Source of the DNA: Alkalimonas cellulosilytica
GTDB lineage: Bacteria > Pseudomonadota > Gammaproteobacteria > Enterobacterales > Alteromonadaceae
Direction of reading: 5' to 3'
Assembly: GCF_036325985.1 (NCBI RefSeq)
Contig: NZ_JAUHLI010000005.1
Location: 124,001-188,000, forward strand
Length of the DNA: 64,000 nt
Positions 59,958 through 64,000 of this stretch are shown piece by piece; positions within the stretch are counted from its first letter, which is position 1, and every line of letters starts with the position of its first letter. Below the pieces are notes generated by a model, which worked only from the letters and a program-made list of their open reading frames with translations, had not been told where the DNA came from and did no database searches. Made by a program: the position numbers and the translations under genes.

Positions 59958-60398
59958 ATGTCTGTTGAAGTTCTGGTCGATAAAGCACGTTTAGTCTGCA
60001 TGCAAAAAGGCAGTCGTTTTACCGCCATCCGCGAAAAGGTTTTCCGCCTGCTGGCAAAAACAGAGAGTGGTGTGGGTGCTTACGAACTGCTGGAAGAGCT
60101 AAAGCAAACCGAGCCGGGGGCCAAACCCGCCACCATCTACCGGGCGCTGGACTTCCTGACCGAGCAAGGCTTTATCCATAAAATCGAATCCAGCAATGCG
60201 TTTATGTTGTGCCAGCACTTTGATCATTCGCACCCTGCTCAGCTGCTGATTTGCGAGCAATGCGGCCATGTCACTGAACTGCACTCGCACAGCCTGGATC
60301 ACGCCTTTACCGAACAAGCCGCTAAAGAAGGCTTCAGTATCAGCCGACAAACCATTGAAGCTCATGGCATTTGCAGTCGCTGTAAAGCAAACCATTAA
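59958..60398 (+). CDS. zur: Fur-family zinc-responsive repressor Zur
   Basis: 146 residues. Winged helix with KGSRFTAIREKVFRLLA and PATIYRALDFLTEQGFIHKIES. The structural zinc site has CEQC (Cys99, Cys102) and CSRC (Cys139, Cys142). The MCQH-like segment FMLCQHFDHSHPAQLLICEQCGHV resembles E. coli Zur rather than Fur. It represses zinc uptake genes when zinc is replete. AGGAG lies 7 nt before the ATG. The association with dusA is conserved in enterobacteria. Confidence 0.92.
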   Translation: MSVEVLVDKARLVCMQKGSRFTAIREKVFRLLAKTESGVGAYELLEELKQTEPGAKPATIYRALDFLTEQGFIHKIESSNAFMLCQHFDHSHPAQLLICEQCGHVTELHSHSLDHAFTEQAAKEGFSISRQTIEAHGICSRCKANH

Positions 60399-60504
60399 GC
60401 GACTTTTGCCGTATCGGAATACTTGTGTATTGGCTAAACTCTATTACGCTTAATACAGTAACTTGTTGTGAATTATCACGATTAACCAGACAGGCCTAAT
60501 TTCC

Positions 60505-60978
60505 ATGAATGTTGAATTCGTTAATCCTTTTCTGTCGTCCCTGGTCAATGTGCTGGGCACCATGGCCAATACCAAGATTGTACCGGGCCAACCCCGGCTA
60601 AAAAAAGATGAAGTAGCGCGGGGCGATGTCTCCGGCCTGATTGGCATGGTCGGCAATGAAACCAAAGGCTCCTTTTCCATTACCTTTGAAGAGTCTCTTG
60701 CACTGGAAATTATGTTTCGGATGCTCGGTGAGCGACCGCCCAAAATCAACGAAGAAGTGACGGATATGGTGGGTGAAATTACCAATATGGTCACAGGGGG
60801 CGCCAAACGTATTTTAGGCGAAAAAGGCTATGAGTTCTCGATGGCGACCCCGCTGGTGGTGTCTGGTAAAGAGCACACCATTACACATAAATCGGATGGC
60901 CCTAAAATTCTGATGCCCTTTACCTCAGACTTTGGCAAGGTGCATATAGAGGTCAGCTTCGATAAGATGGGCGGCTAA
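60505..60978 (+). CDS. cheX: CheX-family chemotaxis phosphatase-like protein
   Basis: 157 residues, no signal peptide. CheC/CheX/FliY fold: VNPFLSSLVNVLGTM at the N-terminus, and the catalytic Glu-X2-Asn pair in VGEITNMVTGGAKRIL at about residues 92-107. CheX proteins dephosphorylate CheY-P or related receivers. No other chemotaxis gene is in the window, so the partner is unknown. The 3' end overlaps alr (convergent) by 4 bp. Confidence 0.88.
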   Translation: MNVEFVNPFLSSLVNVLGTMANTKIVPGQPRLKKDEVARGDVSGLIGMVGNETKGSFSITFEESLALEIMFRMLGERPPKINEEVTDMVGEITNMVTGGAKRILGEKGYEFSMATPLVVSGKEHTITHKSDGPKILMPFTSDFGKVHIEVSFDKMGG

Positions 60979-62057
60979 TCGCCGCCCTCGTAGACAAAAT
61001 CCACCCGCGGGGTGATGTTGCACAGCAGCTCATAGGGTATAGTTCCAACCAAAGCCGCAATTTCTTCCACCGGCAACCCCTGCCCCCACAGCACGACCTG
61101 CTCACCCGGCTTAATGATGGCATCGCCGATATCAACGGTAAGCATATCCATCGAAACCCGGCCAACAATCGGAAAACGCCGGCCTTGCATCAGCACAGGA
61201 GTACCGTTCGGTACATTGCGCGGATAGCCATCGCCATAACCTATGGCCACCACAGCCAGCCGGGTGGCTTGCTGCGCCTGCCAGGCCGAGCCATAACCAA
61301 CGGTTTCACCAGCCGCCACATCCCGCACTGCAATCACCCGGCTGCGCAAGGTCATCACCGGTTGCAAACCATGCTCATCGCCCTGCTTGCCAAGCAGAGG
61401 CGACACGCCGTACAGCATCAAACCAGGACGTACCCAGCTACCATGGCTTTGTGGCCAACCCAACACAGCGGCAGAGTTGGCTAAGGAAATTTCACCGCTC
61501 AGGCCCTGCGACCAGCGGCTAAAACGCTGCAGCTGCTCAGTGGTATCCGGGCACTCTAAATCGTCGGCGCAGGCAAAATGCGACATCAACCGGATACCGG
61601 GCACACAGTTCGGGCTTTGTGATAAAGCCTGATACGCCGCCTGGTAATGCTCTGGCGGCAAACCAAGCCGATGCATACCGGTATCCATTTTTAGCCAAAC
61701 CCGGATTGGCGCATCCAGCTCGGCTGCCAGGATGGCATCGATTTGCTCTTGCTGATGCACCACTACCTGCAAATTGCTGGCAACGATCTGCGGCAACTCG
61801 TCGGCATCAAAAAAGCCTTCCAGCAACACAATAGGCTTCACAATACCACCTGCCCGCAGCGCCAGCGCCTCGTCCAGCCGGGCTACGCCAAAGGCGTCGG
61901 CCTGTTGCAGCTGCTCGGCAACTTTGAGCATGCCATGACCATAAGCATTGGCTTTTAGCACTGCCAATACCTTGCAGCCTGCGGCAACCTCCCGCACCCG
62001 TGCCAGGTTGTGCTTCAGCGCCAAGACATCAATCCGAGCGACCGGTTTACGCAGCAT
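60975..62057 (-). CDS. alr: Alanine racemase
   Basis: 360 residues. PLP enzyme giving D-alanine for peptidoglycan. The PLP lysine is Lys35 in VLKANAYGHG. The second catalytic Tyr lies in GETVGYGSAWQ, and WLKMDTGMHRLG and SMDMLTVDIGD are family segments. It follows dnaB by 2 bp on the same strand, the conserved dnaB-alr order. Confidence 0.96.
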   Translation of the reverse strand: MLRKPVARIDVLALKHNLARVREVAAGCKVLAVLKANAYGHGMLKVAEQLQQADAFGVARLDEALALRAGGIVKPIVLLEGFFDADELPQIVASNLQVVVHQQEQIDAILAAELDAPIRVWLKMDTGMHRLGLPPEHYQAAYQALSQSPNCVPGIRLMSHFACADDLECPDTTEQLQRFSRWSQGLSGEISLANSAAVLGWPQSHGSWVRPGLMLYGVSPLLGKQGDEHGLQPVMTLRSRVIAVRDVAAGETVGYGSAWQAQQATRLAVVAIGYGDGYPRNVPNGTPVLMQGRRFPIVGRVSMDMLTVDIGDAIIKPGEQVVLWGQGLPVEEIAALVGTIPYELLCNITPRVDFVYEGGD

Positions 62058-62059
62058 GC

Positions 62060-63442
62060 CTAATCCTCGTCGAAACGGTAGCTACCGGCATAGTTGTCAA
62101 AACGCGAGTACTGGCCATGGAAAGTCAGCCGCACCCGCCCTATCGGGCCATTCCGCTGCTTACCAATGATGATTTCAGCCGAACCTTTATCCGGGCTATC
62201 GTCGTTGTAGACTTCATCGCGGTAGATAAACATGATTAAGTCGGCATCCTGCTCAATGGAGCCAGACTCCCGCAAATCCGAGTTGACCGGCCGTTTATCG
62301 GCCCGTTGTTCCAAACTACGGTTCAGCTGCGACAGCGCCACTACCGGTACTTTCAGCTCTTTGGCCAGGGCTTTGAGTGAGCGGGAGATCTCCGCAATCT
62401 CTAAGGTACGGTTTTCACTCATACCGGGGACCGTCATCAACTGCAGATAATCGACCATGATCATGCTGAGGCCACCATGCTCGCGCGCCACCCGCCGCGC
62501 CCGTGAGCGCACTTCAGTCGGTGTCAGGCCAGACGCATCGTCGATGTACATCTTGCCTTTGGTATTCAGCAGCTCAATGGCCGAGGACAGCCGTGCCCAA
62601 TCTTCGTCTTCCAGCTGACCGGTTCGAATCCGGGTTTGGTTTATACGGCCTACCGAGGCCAGCATCCGCATCATGATTTGTTCCGATGGCATCTCCAGAC
62701 TGAAAATCAGTACCGGCTTATCGCTGGTGATGGCAGCATGCTCACACAGGTTCATGGCAAAGGTGGTTTTCCCCATCGATGGACGAGCAGCGACAATAAT
62801 CAGATCGGAGGGTTGCAGGCCACTGGTCATTTTATCCAGATCGACATAACCGGTAGAGACACCGGTAACGCCATCGGATGGGTTGCTAAAGAGCTCATCG
62901 ATTTTTTCAATGGTTTTGCTGAGGATGTCATGAATCGGCTCTGGCCCTTCATTGGCATTGGCCCGTTGCTCAGCAATTTTAAACACCCGGGTTTCGGCAA
63001 AATCCAGCAGCTCGGCGCTGGTGCGGCCCTGCGGATCATAACCGGCATCGGCAATATCGTGCGCCACGCCTATCATGTCACGGATCACCGCCCGCTCACG
63101 CACAATGTCGGCATAAGCCAGGATATTAGCGGCACTGGGGGTGTTTTTAGCGATTTCGCCCAGATAAGCAAAGCCGCCAACATCGTCCAGTTGCTGATTT
63201 TGCTCCAGCGCCTGCGATACCGTAATCAAATCCATCGGCTGGTTTTGTTCGGCCAATTTGGTCAGGGCATTAAAAATCAGCCGGTGTGCCCGCAGGTAAA
63301 AGTCCTGCTCCACCACTTTTTCCGCCACCCGATCCCAGGCTTCGTTATCCAGCATCAAACCACCCAGCACCGACTGCTCGGCTTCGATGGAATGGGGCGG
63401 CATTTTTACCGCAGCAACCTGCTTATCTTTTTGCTTTTGCAT
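62060..63442 (-). CDS. dnaB: Replicative DNA helicase DnaB
   Basis: 460 residues. Hexameric fork helicase. The N-terminal DnaG-interacting domain (PPHSIEAEQSVLGGLMLDNEAWD) is followed by a RecA-type ATPase with Walker A ARPSMGKTTFAMN, Walker B MIMVDYLQLM and the arginine-finger region SEIIIGKQRNGPIG. No intein or insertion. It is cotranscribed with alr; rplI ends 130 bp upstream on the same strand, after its terminator. Confidence 0.97.
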   Translation of the reverse strand: MQKQKDKQVAAVKMPPHSIEAEQSVLGGLMLDNEAWDRVAEKVVEQDFYLRAHRLIFNALTKLAEQNQPMDLITVSQALEQNQQLDDVGGFAYLGEIAKNTPSAANILAYADIVRERAVIRDMIGVAHDIADAGYDPQGRTSAELLDFAETRVFKIAEQRANANEGPEPIHDILSKTIEKIDELFSNPSDGVTGVSTGYVDLDKMTSGLQPSDLIIVAARPSMGKTTFAMNLCEHAAITSDKPVLIFSLEMPSEQIMMRMLASVGRINQTRIRTGQLEDEDWARLSSAIELLNTKGKMYIDDASGLTPTEVRSRARRVAREHGGLSMIMVDYLQLMTVPGMSENRTLEIAEISRSLKALAKELKVPVVALSQLNRSLEQRADKRPVNSDLRESGSIEQDADLIMFIYRDEVYNDDSPDKGSAEIIIGKQRNGPIGRVRLTFHGQYSRFDNYAGSYRFDED

Positions 63443-63524
63443 AATTCCAAAATACGATGAAGTGACCCTGCCATCCTACCCCGAGGTGCAGCGAATAAAA
63501 AGCGAGGCAGGAAAAATTAGCCAT

Positions 63525-63560
63525 AAAAAAAGGCAGCCCCGAAGAGACTGCCCTTTTTTT
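63525..63560. terminator. Terminator after rplI
   Basis: A-tract 63525-63531, stem GGCAG (63532-63536) with CTGCC (63548-63552), then T-tract 63554-63560; the A and T runs extend the stem. Suitable for termination of rplI on the minus strand, 12 bp after its stop. Confidence 0.85.
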
Positions 63561-63572
63561 AAACCAGACGGC

Positions 63573-64000
63573 TTAAGCTTCAGCAACCACAACCAGTTTC
63601 ACGGTAGCAGTCACTTCAGCGTGCAGCTGCAGGTCGATGTCGAACTCGCCAGTCTCGCGCAGCGTGCCGTGTGGCAGCTTCACTTCAGACTTAGCAACCG
63701 CTACACCAGCTTCGGTGATAGCGTCGGCGATATCACGGGTACCGATAGAGCCGAACAGCTTGCCTTCGTCACCGGCTTTCGAAGCGATGGTCACTTCTTC
63801 CAGCGCAGCGATTTGCTCAGCACGCTTTTGCGCAGCAGCCAGACCTTCAGCCAGTTTGGCTTCCAGCTCAGCACGACGCTGTTCGAATTTTTCGATGTTA
63901 GCTTTGTTTGCAGGAACAGCTTTACCCTGTGGGAACAGGTAGTTACGAGCGTAACCGGCTTTCACTGCGACCTGGTCACCCAGACTACCCAGGTTAGCGA
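63573..64000 (-). CDS. rplI: 50S ribosomal protein L9 (N-terminus beyond window)
   Basis: The frame is open to the last base of the window; about 142 residues are visible, so only the first few are missing. The L9 pattern is clear: NLGSLGDQVAVKAGYARNYLFPQGKAVPANKANIEKFEQRRAELEAKLAE (N-terminal domain and connecting helix), and a C-terminal GSIGTRDIADAITEAGVAV domain. It binds 23S rRNA at the L1 stalk base. The visible order rplI-dnaB-alr is widespread in gammaproteobacteria. Confidence 0.97.
   Translation of the reverse strand, partial: ANLGSLGDQVAVKAGYARNYLFPQGKAVPANKANIEKFEQRRAELEAKLAEGLAAAQKRAEQIAALEEVTIASKAGDEGKLFGSIGTRDIADAITEAGVAVAKSEVKLPHGTLRETGEFDIDLQLHAEVTATVKLVVVAEA

Overview
The window is ordinary, densely packed gammaproteobacterial chromosome. 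Gene content and local order (hrpB-mrcB, dksA-gluQ-pcnB-folK-panB-panC, mpl near fbp and ppa, dusA/zur near alr/dnaB, frdABCD, panP instead of panD) point to the Alteromonadales. A facultative anaerobe of the Alishewanella/Rheinheimera type is my best guess; this is inferred from gene content, not from a search. I see no rRNA, tRNA, CRISPR array, insertion sequence or prophage.

Layout. 1-5.8 kb: end of a cyclophilin gene, a small conserved protein, an AmpG-type muropeptide permease, an XRE-type regulator, a 57-residue membrane protein, erpA, and a ClC chloride protein overlapping hemJ. 5.9-12.6 kb: an eight-gene Mrp-type cation/proton antiporter operon on the minus strand, with three NuoL/M/N-like subunits and a fused MrpA-tail/MrpB gene. 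12.8-15.1 kb: pyrB-hemL. 15.1-19.9 kb: two ToxR/CadC-like membrane-anchored regulators with a small secreted peptide gene between them. 20-31.6 kb: mrcB, hrpB and pepB on the minus strand, then dksA-gluQ and pcnB-folK-panB-panC-cutA on the plus strand. 31.7-44 kb: a large DUF2339 membrane protein, a broken CopG-like antitoxin gene, acnA, fpr, and an operon of a UbiA-type prenyltransferase with frdABCD. 44-49.5 kb: minus-strand run mpl-ubiX-yadG-yadH-panP plus a hypothetical gene. 49.7-51.3 kb: fbp and ppa. 51.4-58.6 kb: signalling and envelope genes (REC-GGDEF-EAL protein, TIGR03899-like protein, degenerate hybrid sensor kinase, outer-membrane barrel, PCu(A)C copper chaperone, a two-gene micro-operon). 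58.8-64 kb: dusA, zur, cheX, alr, dnaB and the 3' part of rplI.

Functional links. AmpG and Mpl recycle murein peptides; MrcB and Alr build peptidoglycan. PanB, PanC and PanP together could make pantothenate without PanD. Fumarate reductase, a quinone-type prenyltransferase and an FNR-like site at a suitable distance from a -10 box suggest anaerobic respiration.

The most unusual locus is the peptide gene at 17267-17572. It encodes a signal peptide and two identical 12-residue Cys-X5-Cys modules. The two DNA copies differ in 8 of 12 codons, all synonymously, so selection appears to act on the peptide sequence. Both neighbours are transmembrane winged-helix regulators with large periplasmic propeller-like domains. 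Other points worth checking are an AUU start codon in pcnB, an in-frame TGA in the antitoxin gene, and several small genes missed by length cut-offs (57 aa, 34 aa).
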